A DNA stretch of 13,691 nt. It comes from JBCCFW01 sp039029535. GTDB taxonomy: Bacteria > Acidobacteriota > JBCCFW01. Every line of letters starts with the position of its first letter. Position 1 is the stretch's first letter. Location: contig JBCCFW010000196.1 in the NCBI GenBank assembly GCA_039029535.1, positions 1 to 13,691 of the forward strand. Direction: 5' to 3'. This document shows positions 6,714 through 13,691 of this stretch, piece by piece. The position numbers were made by a program, and so were the translations under genes. The notes under the pieces were generated by a model that had not been told where the DNA came from, did no database searches, and saw only the letters and a program-made list of their open reading frames with translations.

Positions 6714-8239
6714 GCTCCGACGCACGTCTCCCCTGGCTTCAGAGGATGCAGGTCCGGCTCTTCCTCGCCCTGGCCTGCACCTTCGTGGTGGCCTCGCTGC
6801 TCACCCGCTTCGTCGCCGACCGCGTCGAAGCCCTCGCCTGGAACGACGCCCGCTACCTGCCCGGCGTGCTCTGCCCCGACGGGCTCGAGCACTGGGACGA
6901 AAAGACCGCGTACTTCGCCGATACCGGCCTCTTCGATCCCGATTCGCCGGAGCCACCCCCGGAAGACCTCCTCGCCCCCCTCATCGAGCAGTACACCTAC
7001 CCGATGGTGGTCGATGCCGACGGGATCGTCGTCGCCCACCACGACGCTTCCACCGAGAGCTTCGATTACTGGGAACACGGTGACGAGCAGTGCGTGCACC
7101 TCGTCGAGCACGGCGAGGAAGGCGAGCTCTGGCGGGGCTTCTCCGCACCGCTGGCCGATGGTCGGCATCGACTGGTCCTCGTCGACCTGCTCGCCTGGTC
7201 GCCCGAGGAACACTTGCCGAATCCCCCATCGCTCCATGACCTCGCGGTGCTCTCGAACCCGGAGTCGACGCCGTCAGAGCGCATGGAGAGCGGCGGGCGA
7301 CTCTCGGCGGCGGCGACCGTGCTCGCCGTGGTCGCGCTGGTCCTGCTCGTCGCCTGGCTCCTCGCCCGCTGGCTGACGCGACCGGTCGTCCGGCTCGCCG
7401 AGCAGGCCTGCCAGCCCGTGACCGAGGACGGCCGCATCGAGCAGCCCTTCACCGGTGCCGGCTGGGGCGAGGTCCGCCTGCTCGGTGATCGTCTCGACGA
7501 CCTGCGCGAGCGCGTGAACGGTCTCGTCGACGACCTCCAGCGTGCCGACTCCAACCGACGGGCGTGGATCGCCCAGGTCGCCCACGACCTGCGCACGCCG
7601 CTGACCGCGCTCAGCGCCTGCCTCGATCGACTCTCCGCCGACGTCGCCACGCGTCCTGAAGCCGACGACCTGCGCGACACGGTGGGGACCGCGCGGCTCG
7701 ACCTCGATCGCGTCGTGGTCATGACCGAGGATCTCTTCGAGATCGCGCGTCTCGAGCATGCGGGCGACCTGCATCGCGAGAGCATCCTCCCCTCCGAGCT
7801 CATCCGTCGGACGGTCCGCTCGCTCGAGCCCCTCGCCGAGGAGCAGGGACGACGCTTGCAGTTCGAGGTGTCCGTCGAGCTGCCATCGTTCTCCGCCGAC
7901 GGTGGTCGACTCACGCGTGCGCTCGAAAACCTGATTCGCAACGCCCTCCGGTTCGCCCGGGACGAGGTCACGGTGAGCGCGCGGGAATCTGGTCCGAGCG
8001 AGCTGCTCTTCGAGGTCACCGACGACGGTCCCGGTCTCGCACAGGGCAGCGTGAGCACGCTCTCGGAGCTCGAAGCCTCACCCCGCAGCGACGACTCCAC
8101 CGGGCTCGGTCTCAAGGTCGTGCAGGTGGTGGCAGAGGTGCACGGCGGTCGCGCCGGCATCGAGAACGAGCCCGAGGGCGGTGCACGGGCCTGGATCGCG
8201 CTGCCCGTGCTCGACGACACGAGCTTCGAGGCGCTGTGA
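6710..8239 (+). CDS. Membrane sensor histidine kinase
   Basis: This encodes 509 residues from the ATG at 6710, overlapping the response-regulator stop by 4 bp (translational coupling). A first membrane segment lies at about residues 14-33, an extracytoplasmic region at about 35-195 and a second membrane segment at about 199-219. A HAMP-like linker with TRPVVRLAEQA (223-233) precedes HisKA, with the phospho-acceptor His292 in AQVAHDLRTPL. The HATPase_c domain shows the N box ENLIRNALRFA (406-416), DDGPGL (438-443) and GLGLKVVQVVAEVHGG (465-480). All catalytic motifs are intact. The sensor region is acidic, has two Cys (55 and 128) that could form a disulfide, and matches no sensor fold I recognise, so the signal is unknown. 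With the upstream regulator it forms a complete two-component system of the EnvZ/OmpR architecture. Confidence 0.95.
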
Positions 8240-8256
8240 ACGTCGCGTGATCGGTT

Positions 8257-8273
8257 GCGGTTCCGCTTTTTTT
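8257..8273 (+). terminator. Possible intrinsic terminator after the histidine kinase gene
   Basis: GCG-GTTC-CGC (8257-8266) is directly followed by seven T residues (8267-8273), 18 bp after the kinase stop. The stem is short (3-4 bp). An alternative 6-bp pairing, CGGTTC with GAACCG, spans the T-run. It is the most T-rich stretch nearby in otherwise GC-rich DNA. Confidence 0.4.
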
Positions 8274-8274
8274 C

Positions 8275-8302
8275 GAACCGAAACAGAGCCGATACATCTG
8301 GA
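8275..8302 (+). promoter_or_regulatory. Candidate ECF-sigma-type promoter for the protease gene
   Basis: GAACC (8275-8279) and TCTGGA (8297-8302) are separated by 17 bases, resembling the GGAACTT/TCTGA pattern used by extracytoplasmic-function sigma factors. They lie about 50 bp before the protease start, in an unusually AT-rich gap. The match is short and could be chance, and no sigma-70-like pair fits better here. Confidence 0.25.
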
Positions 8303-8352
8303 CCCCATGTTCTGAGCAAGGCATCTCGCCGCTCGGGATTCGGAGTCCTCGG

Positions 8353-10887
8353 ATGTTTCGAAGTTGTATCCATCTCGTCGTGCTCGTCGGCCTCGCTGCG
8401 CCCGCTCTCGCTCAGCAGCCGAACACGACCTTGCTGCCGTCGGCGCTCGTCGATCGCTTCACCGCGCCCCCCGTCGACGTGCCGGCTCTTCTCGCCGAGG
8501 ACGACAAACGCGTCGAGCCGGGTCCCCTCCGCGTGGCAGCACCGCACGAGCTCGACGTGACCCCGCTCTCCGCCGGCACCTGGGAAGACCTGCCCTCCGG
8601 TCACCTCGTCTGGCGCTACGTGCTCGAGTCACCCGGCGCCCTGTGGATGGTCCTCGGCCTCGATCGCTTCACGCTGCCCGACGGCGCGCGCCTCACCCTC
8701 CTCGACCGCGCCGGCAACAAGCTCGTGACCTACACGGCTGCCGATGAGAAGCCGCACGGTCAGCTCTGGACGCTCCCGTACGAGACCGATCGCTTCGAGC
8801 TGCGCCTGCTCCTGCCGGGAACGACCGACCCCAGCGAAGTCGACCTTCACCTCACGCGGCTGACCCATGGCTACCGCCCGGTCGGTTCCGTCGGCACGGG
8901 CATCCACAGCCACGGCGTCGGTGGCTCGGGCGACTGCAACATCGACGTGGCCTGTCCCGAGGCCGACCTCTGGCAGGACCAGACCCGTGGCATCGTGCTC
9001 ATCCTCGTGGGCGGAGGTGAGGTCTGCTCGGGCTCGCTGGTGAACAACACCTCCAACGACTGTCGCAACCTCATGCTCAGCGCCGAGCACTGCTTCTCGC
9101 CGGCCGACGCCGCGACCACGAGCCTGCAGTTCCACTACCGGCGTCCCGACTGCGGCGCGGGCGACCCCGGCCCGGCCCAGCTCGCCGGTGGTGGCGCGAA
9201 CTTCCTCGCCACCTACGCACCGTCGGACTTCTACCTCATCGAGATGATCGACGAGATCCCGGTCGAGTTCGACGTGCACTACAACGGCTGGTCACGCTCG
9301 ACCGACCCGGGCACCGAGTCCACCGGCATCCACCACCCCGACCTCGACACGATGAAGTGGTCGTTCAACGCCGACACCCTCGTCGACGACGGCACCCACT
9401 GGCGCGTGACCGAGTGGGAGGAAGGCACGACCGAGCCCGGCTCGTCCGGCTCCGCGCTCTTCGATCAGAACCAGCGCATCGTCGGTCAGCTCACCGGCGG
9501 GCTCGCGAGCTGCTTCGCGACCGACGAGTACGACATCTACGGCAAGATCTCGACCTCATGGGACGGCGGCGGCGCGGCGGACTCCCGTCTCTCCGATCAC
9601 CTCGACGCGGCCGGCACGGGCGCCGAGACCGTCGACGGGATCGACGCCGCGGCCTGTCGCACTCCCGCCGCGCGCCTGCGCTACCAGGCTCACGCCATCG
9701 ACGACAGCATGGGCAACGGTGACGGCATCGTCGATCCCGACGAGACCTTCCTGGTCCTCATCGACGTCGAGAACCGCGGCAGCTTGGACGCCAGCTCCGT
9801 CGTCGGCACGCTCACGACGATGACTCCCGAGGTCGAGGTCGTCGCTCCCGACGGAACCTGGCCCGACATCGTCAGCGAGACCGGCGCGCGCTCGGACGAT
9901 CCGCACTTCCTCGTCCGCACGACCCCCGACTTCGTCTGTGGCTCCCTCATCGAGTTCGGCCTGGAGCTGAACGCCACCGAGGCGGAGGGCCCGGTCACCA
10001 ACGGCTTCGACCAGGAGAGCGGCACGCTCGTCGTCACCGTGCGCGACCTCGACGACCTCGAGTCCGGCATCGGCGGCTGGACGACCGAGTCCCTGCAAGG
10101 CGGCGGCGCCTGGGAGCTGAGCACCGCCGACAGCTCCAGCCCGATGACGAGCTGGTTCGTGCCCGATCAGGACGCAACCAACGACCAGGTCCTCGTCATG
10201 CCCGCCCTCACCGACATCATCGCGGGCCAGCTCTTGGTCTTCAGCCATCGCGTCGCCAGTGAAGGCGGCTGGGACGGCGGTGCGCTCGAGTACAGCGCCG
10301 ACGGCGGCGGCTGGAACGACGCCAACGCCCTCATCCTCACCGGTGGCTACAACGGCGCGCTCGACGACGGCCCCCTCGGTGGTCGGCCCGCGTGGACCGG
10401 CACCATCGCGTGGAGTGACGTCGAGGTCGACCTCACGAGCCTCGTCGGCTCGTCGGTCCAATTCCGCTGGCGCTTCTCCTCCGACGGCTCGGTGCCCGCC
10501 GAAGGCTGGTACGTCGACGACATCCGTCGTGAGCAGCGCAGCTTCGAATGTGATCAGGACCCGCCTCCCGGCGAGGTCTCCGACCCCCGTGGCGGTGGTT
10601 CTCCGTTCCGGATCGCCAAGATCCCCATCGGCTACGAGCTGAGTTGGTCGGAGCCTCCCGCTGGCGGCCTCGTGTCTTCCTACCGTCTTTACCGCACGCC
10701 TCTCGCTTCACCGGCTGCACCGGCTTGCGAGGTCGATCTCGGCAGCGGGCTCTCCTTCCCACTGGCCGTCCTCAGCGACGACTCCGCCTTCCTGGTGGTG
10801 GCCGTGGGTGCGGGTGGCCTGGAAGGCCCGACCGGTCGCACTTCAGCAGGCACGGATCGCTCCGGTGCGGTGGCCCCCTGCCCTTGA
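8353..10887 (+). CDS. Secreted lysyl-endopeptidase-like serine protease with accessory beta domains
   Basis: This encodes 844 residues from the ATG at 8353, with GGAG 7 bases upstream and a signal peptide (FRSCIHLVVLVGLAAPALAQ, cleavage likely near residue 20). An N-terminal beta-rich propeptide-like region covers about 25-180. The trypsin-fold domain (about 190-420) begins with GSGDCNIDVACPEAD and has the triad His246 (LSAEHC), Asp292 (SDFYLIEM) and Ser365 (EPGSSGSALF). YNGWSRS and GIHHP are typical of Achromobacter protease I-like lysyl endopeptidases (family S1). Next come a CARDB-like beta module (about 440-560), a MAM/immune-inhibitor-A-like jelly roll (about 565-730, ending GWYVDDIRREQ) and a C-terminal Fn3-like module (about 740-844) with SYRLYRTP. 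No sorting motif is obvious at the C-terminus. It probably degrades extracellular protein; cleavage after Lys is expected from family membership only. Confidence 0.92.
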   Translation: MFRSCIHLVVLVGLAAPALAQQPNTTLLPSALVDRFTAPPVDVPALLAEDDKRVEPGPLRVAAPHELDVTPLSAGTWEDLPSGHLVWRYVLESPGALWMVLGLDRFTLPDGARLTLLDRAGNKLVTYTAADEKPHGQLWTLPYETDRFELRLLLPGTTDPSEVDLHLTRLTHGYRPVGSVGTGIHSHGVGGSGDCNIDVACPEADLWQDQTRGIVLILVGGGEVCSGSLVNNTSNDCRNLMLSAEHCFSPADAATTSLQFHYRRPDCGAGDPGPAQLAGGGANFLATYAPSDFYLIEMIDEIPVEFDVHYNGWSRSTDPGTESTGIHHPDLDTMKWSFNADTLVDDGTHWRVTEWEEGTTEPGSSGSALFDQNQRIVGQLTGGLASCFATDEYDIYGKISTSWDGGGAADSRLSDHLDAAGTGAETVDGIDAAACRTPAARLRYQAHAIDDSMGNGDGIVDPDETFLVLIDVENRGSLDASSVVGTLTTMTPEVEVVAPDGTWPDIVSETGARSDDPHFLVRTTPDFVCGSLIEFGLELNATEAEGPVTNGFDQESGTLVVTVRDLDDLESGIGGWTTESLQGGGAWELSTADSSSPMTSWFVPDQDATNDQVLVMPALTDIIAGQLLVFSHRVASEGGWDGGALEYSADGGGWNDANALILTGGYNGALDDGPLGGRPAWTGTIAWSDVEVDLTSLVGSSVQFRWRFSSDGSVPAEGWYVDDIRREQRSFECDQDPPPGEVSDPRGGGSPFRIAKIPIGYELSWSEPPAGGLVSSYRLYRTPLASPAAPACEVDLGSGLSFPLAVLSDDSAFLVVAVGAGGLEGPTGRTSAGTDRSGAVAPCP

Positions 10888-10905
10888 GGAGTCCTTCCTC
10901 CGACT

Positions 10906-10931
10906 CGAGCTCACCCGCCTGAGTGAGCTCG
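10906..10931. terminator. Bidirectional terminator hairpin between convergent genes
   Basis: CGAGCTCAC (10906-10914) and GTGAGCTCG (10923-10931) form a perfect 9-bp stem with an 8-nt loop. It lies 19 bp after the protease stop and 25 bp beyond the stop of the convergent kinase-ATPase gene. A second, weaker stem (AGCCCG at 10936-10941 with CGGGCT at 10952-10957) overlaps the latter's stop codon. There is no T-run on either side, so termination would not be of the standard intrinsic type; it may instead protect mRNA 3' ends. Confidence 0.5.
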
Positions 10932-10955
10932 GGTCAGCCCGGATGGTTGTTCGGG

Positions 10956-13691
10956 CTAGGTCCCGGGGGCGATGGAGGCGTCGTCCCCCGGGACCATCTC
11001 TGCCAGCGCTTGCTGAGCGAGGCGGATGGCCGAGTCGACTTCCAGTGCACGGCCCGCCCGAAGGGCTTCCTCGAGCTCCTCCTCACCCAGCCCCTCACGG
11101 CAGCTCGTCGTCGTCTCCTCGATCCAGCGACCTTCGAGACCATCGGCAGGCGAGCTGGCTGACGAGCGCAGGGCAGCGGCAGCTCCGAGCAAGCGACCCG
11201 CCAGCGACCAACCGGAACGACGGCTGGTCAGTCGAGCGACCGACTCCAGGGCCGTCGCCACGAGACCGACCGGCAGTCGCTTGACGACCTTCAGCACGCC
11301 CACGAGCTCTCCGGCCGCGACCACCTCGTCGCCGCGTGCGTGACTGCCGGCCAGGATGAGCCGGGCCACGCAGGCCATCGGCAGGCTCCCGAGTCGCTGC
11401 AGCAGCACGAGCGCACGACGGCACTCCTGCCGGGTGGCGATCGCGTCACCGGCCACGGCCGCGAGGAGACCCAGGTTGAGATGGTTGTTGGCCTGCTCGG
11501 GGATCTTGTGGAGGGCCTTGTTGAGCTCGAGAGCCTGGGTGAACAGCGAACGCGCGGTCTCGATGTCACCGGTCTCGAGCGCGATGAGACCGAGGTTGTT
11601 GAGCTGGCCGGCGACGGCCTCGTCGTCGCCAATCTGACGGGCGAGACCGAGAGCCTCCTGGTAAGCCTGACTCGCGCTGTTGGCGTCGGCCGCCTCCAGG
11701 CGGAGGTTGCCGAGGATGTTGAGGGACGCCAGGAGCTGCGCGACGTCGCCGCTCGGACGACTGCGCGCGAGCTGCTCCTCGGCCAGGGCGTGCGCCGTGC
11801 TGAGGTCGCCCATGCGGGCATGCGTGACCGCCAGCCAGCCGTTGGCGGTGGCCAGCAGGCGCTGGTCCTCCTTGGCATCCACGAGGTCGAGCCCGCGGTG
11901 CAGGGCGCTGCGACAACCGGCGTGATCGCCTTGATGCCCGGCGAGCTGTGCCAGGCAGAGGAGCGCCCGACCTCGCAGGCGAGGCTCGACGCTCTCGCCG
12001 GCCCGCCCCAGGGCAGCCTCGAGGCGCTCGCGTCCTTCGCGAGTGAGACCGAAGCGCTGCCAGGTGAGCGTCAGCCCGACGAGGAGCTCGAGCACGGCCG
12101 CCGGATCAGCGGGATGCTCGTCGGAGCCGAGCGCCTCGCGGAAGTTGTCGAGCTCGGCGAGGTTGCGACGCCAGGCGCTGGGAGCACCCGGACCATGCGG
12201 GATCGTCCGCGACGCCATCTCGGTGTAGTGCTGGCGATGCCGCTCGCGGAAGGTCTCCACCTCACCGGCCCGCTCCAGTCGAGTGCGGGCGTGCTGACGC
12301 GTCGGTCGCAGCAGTCGGTAGCGCGCCTCGCCACCCTCGCGCTCGACGGTGACGACCGACTTGTCGACGAGACGAGAGAGCGCATCGAGCACGTCGATGT
12401 CGTCGAGCTGGTCGTCCGAGCAGGTCTCTTCGGCGGCCTCGAGCGTCCAGCCGCCGGCGAAGATGGAAAGACGCCGATAGAGGAGCTGCTCCTCGGGCTC
12501 GAGGAGGTCGTGACTCCAGTCGAGCGCGACCTCCAAGGTCTGCTGACGAACCGCGGTGCCCTGCCCCTTGCTCTTGAGCAGACGCAGGCCACCGCGGAGA
12601 CGTCCGGCCAGGTCACGGAGCGACAGGGCCCGCGTGCGCGACGCCGCCAGCTCGAGAGCGAGCGGGAGACCGTCGAGCATCGTGCAGATCTCACGCAGGG
12701 GCTCGACGTCGCTGGCGTCGACCTGGAAGCCCGGGTGGATCGAGCGCGCTCGATCGACGAACAGCTGAACCGAGGGTGACGCGAGGAAGTCGTCGAGCCG
12801 CGTGGCGGACTCAGAGGGCGTCGCCAGCGGGGGCAGCGAGTGGACGACCTCACCCGGCAGCGCGAGCGGCTCGAGCGTGGTGATCAACAGCTTCTGCTCT
12901 GGACACTCGCGAAGGATGGTCTCCACCAGCGGCCGACAGGCGGTCAGGAGGTGCTCGCAACCGTCGAGCACGAGCACCTGCCCTCGACCGGGCAGGGCGT
13001 CGAGGATGACTCGCTCCATCGATTGACCCGGCGCCTCACGCAAGCCGAGGGCCATGCCGACCCGGGCGGCCACGAGCCCGGGCTCCGACACCGTCGCCAG
13101 GTCGACGAAGCAGGCGCTCGGACCACCACCCTCGTGGAGACGCTCGGCGACCCGAACCGCCAGCCGGGTCTTCCCCGAGCCGGGCATGCCCGCGACCGTC
13201 ACGAGTCGCTGGTCACGACACGCGGCGACCAGGGCGTCGAGCTCCTTCTCGCGTCCGACGAAGCTGGTGAGATAGCGCGGCAGGTCCACCGAGACCGGCG
13301 GCTGGCTCACCTGACCGCTGGGCTGACTCGCCGGCGCCGGCGTCGGATCGAGCAGGCCCGCGATGCTGAGCCCCGGACGCTCCGCCGTCGGGCCGGCCAT
13401 CGACGCGGACAGGATCTCCAGCGCCCGGCGCACCTCGCCCGCGCTGCGTGGACGTCGCGAGCGGTCCTTCGCCAGGCAGGCCTTGAGGAGACCGAGCACT
13501 CCCGGCGGAAGCTCCGGCGGCAGGAGCCCCCAGTCGGGCTCCTTGCGCAGCACGTTGACCAGGGTCTCCGAGACGGTCGCCGCGCTGAAGATCTTCTTCC
13601 CCGAGAGCATCTCCATGAAGACGACGCCGAGGGCCCAGAGGTCGGTCGTCTCGTCGAGGTCGTCGGAACGAGCCTGCTCGGGGCTCATGTA
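10956..13691 (-). CDS. Ser/Thr protein kinase - STAND ATPase - TPR fusion (partial, 5' end outside window)
   Basis: The open frame runs off the right edge, so only the last 911 or so residues are visible and the true start is beyond 13691. Numbering is from the first visible Met. The fragment opens at the end of a Hanks-type kinase activation segment (YMSPEQA) followed by DLWALGVVFMEMLSG and the C-lobe to about 93. A Pro/Ser linker (95-138) leads to a STAND/AfsR-like ATPase starting FVGREKEL (143): Walker A GMPGSGKT (167-174), Walker B-like VLVLDGCEH (238-246) and GLPLALELAASR (340-351). A winged-helix-like region (LLYRRLSIFAGGW, 402-414) and helical linker follow, then TPR repeats (about 600-790; for example LNNLGLIALETGDIETARSL). 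The ATPase-TPR part matches the COG3903-type predicted ATPases. The usual TSREPL sensor motif reads TTLEPL (270-275), lacking the Arg. It probably integrates ligand binding with phosphorylation; the partners are unknown. Confidence 0.92.
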   Translation of the reverse strand, partial: YMSPEQARSDDLDETTDLWALGVVFMEMLSGKKIFSAATVSETLVNVLRKEPDWGLLPPELPPGVLGLLKACLAKDRSRRPRSAGEVRRALEILSASMAGPTAERPGLSIAGLLDPTPAPASQPSGQVSQPPVSVDLPRYLTSFVGREKELDALVAACRDQRLVTVAGMPGSGKTRLAVRVAERLHEGGGPSACFVDLATVSEPGLVAARVGMALGLREAPGQSMERVILDALPGRGQVLVLDGCEHLLTACRPLVETILRECPEQKLLITTLEPLALPGEVVHSLPPLATPSESATRLDDFLASPSVQLFVDRARSIHPGFQVDASDVEPLREICTMLDGLPLALELAASRTRALSLRDLAGRLRGGLRLLKSKGQGTAVRQQTLEVALDWSHDLLEPEEQLLYRRLSIFAGGWTLEAAEETCSDDQLDDIDVLDALSRLVDKSVVTVEREGGEARYRLLRPTRQHARTRLERAGEVETFRERHRQHYTEMASRTIPHGPGAPSAWRRNLAELDNFREALGSDEHPADPAAVLELLVGLTLTWQRFGLTREGRERLEAALGRAGESVEPRLRGRALLCLAQLAGHQGDHAGCRSALHRGLDLVDAKEDQRLLATANGWLAVTHARMGDLSTAHALAEEQLARSRPSGDVAQLLASLNILGNLRLEAADANSASQAYQEALGLARQIGDDEAVAGQLNNLGLIALETGDIETARSLFTQALELNKALHKIPEQANNHLNLGLLAAVAGDAIATRQECRRALVLLQRLGSLPMACVARLILAGSHARGDEVVAAGELVGVLKVVKRLPVGLVATALESVARLTSRRSGWSLAGRLLGAAAALRSSASSPADGLEGRWIEETTTSCREGLGEEELEEALRAGRALEVDSAIRLAQQALAEMVPGDDASIAPGT

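Noticed and set aside
7066..8604. A 512-codon minus-strand frame opposite the histidine kinase
   Set aside because: It is a Ser/Arg-rich shadow; the plus strand has all kinase motifs.
10936..10957. AGCCCGGAT...CGGGCT resembling the end of the MITE-like element
   Set aside because: Only the first 9 bp match exactly (12 of 16 over a longer span) and the segment is explained as a small hairpin at a gene end; too weak to call a second copy.
11340..12779. A 479-codon plus-strand frame opposite the kinase-ATPase gene
   Set aside because: It is an antisense shadow with no recognisable domain; the minus strand carries Walker A, GLPLAL and TPR motifs.

Overview
This is a GC-rich bacterial chromosomal window. 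I place it tentatively in a large-genome, protein-secreting phylum with abundant Ser/Thr kinases (Acidobacteriota, Myxococcota or Planctomycetota). The reasons are the multi-domain secreted proteins with Fn3-like modules, the kinase-STAND-TPR fusion and the strong G/C third-position bias. No ribosomal or marker gene is present to settle the phylum.

Left part (1-1433): a decayed tyrosine recombinase (about 363-671) lies just outside the 3' end of a minus-strand tRNA-Arg(TCT) at 760-836, the classic geometry of an old genomic-island boundary. Further right, tRNA-Asn(GTT) and a tRNA with a CCA (Trp) anticodon and a shortened D arm lie one base apart on the minus strand.

Middle part (1434-5714): a small DUF7716-like protein (1434-1847, tentative) is followed by a TTG-started secreted FG-GAP/VCBS-type protein (1920-4484). 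Convergent to it, overlapping by 9 bp, is a two-gene minus-strand unit. Its second gene (5225-4476) is an uncharacterised protein with a CxxCGHxGC motif. Its first gene is a cREC_REC-type receiver (about 5714-5230), split by a compact, non-coding, MITE-like element (about 5410-5589) with perfect 20-bp inverted ends. Removing 176 bp (5411-5586) restores one in-frame 102-codon gene. This is the best-supported unusual event in the window.

Right part (5958-13691): an OmpR-type response regulator and a membrane histidine kinase overlap by 4 bp. They are followed by a possible terminator, a possible ECF-type promoter and a secreted lysyl-endopeptidase-like serine protease with accessory beta domains. 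A strong hairpin separates the protease from a convergent gene for a Ser/Thr kinase-STAND ATPase-TPR protein, whose kinase N-terminus lies beyond the right edge. The two-component system next to the protease suggests envelope or environmental control of secreted hydrolysis, but that link is inferred from proximity only.

I did not find a CRISPR array, a complete insertion sequence or an obvious anti-phage system.
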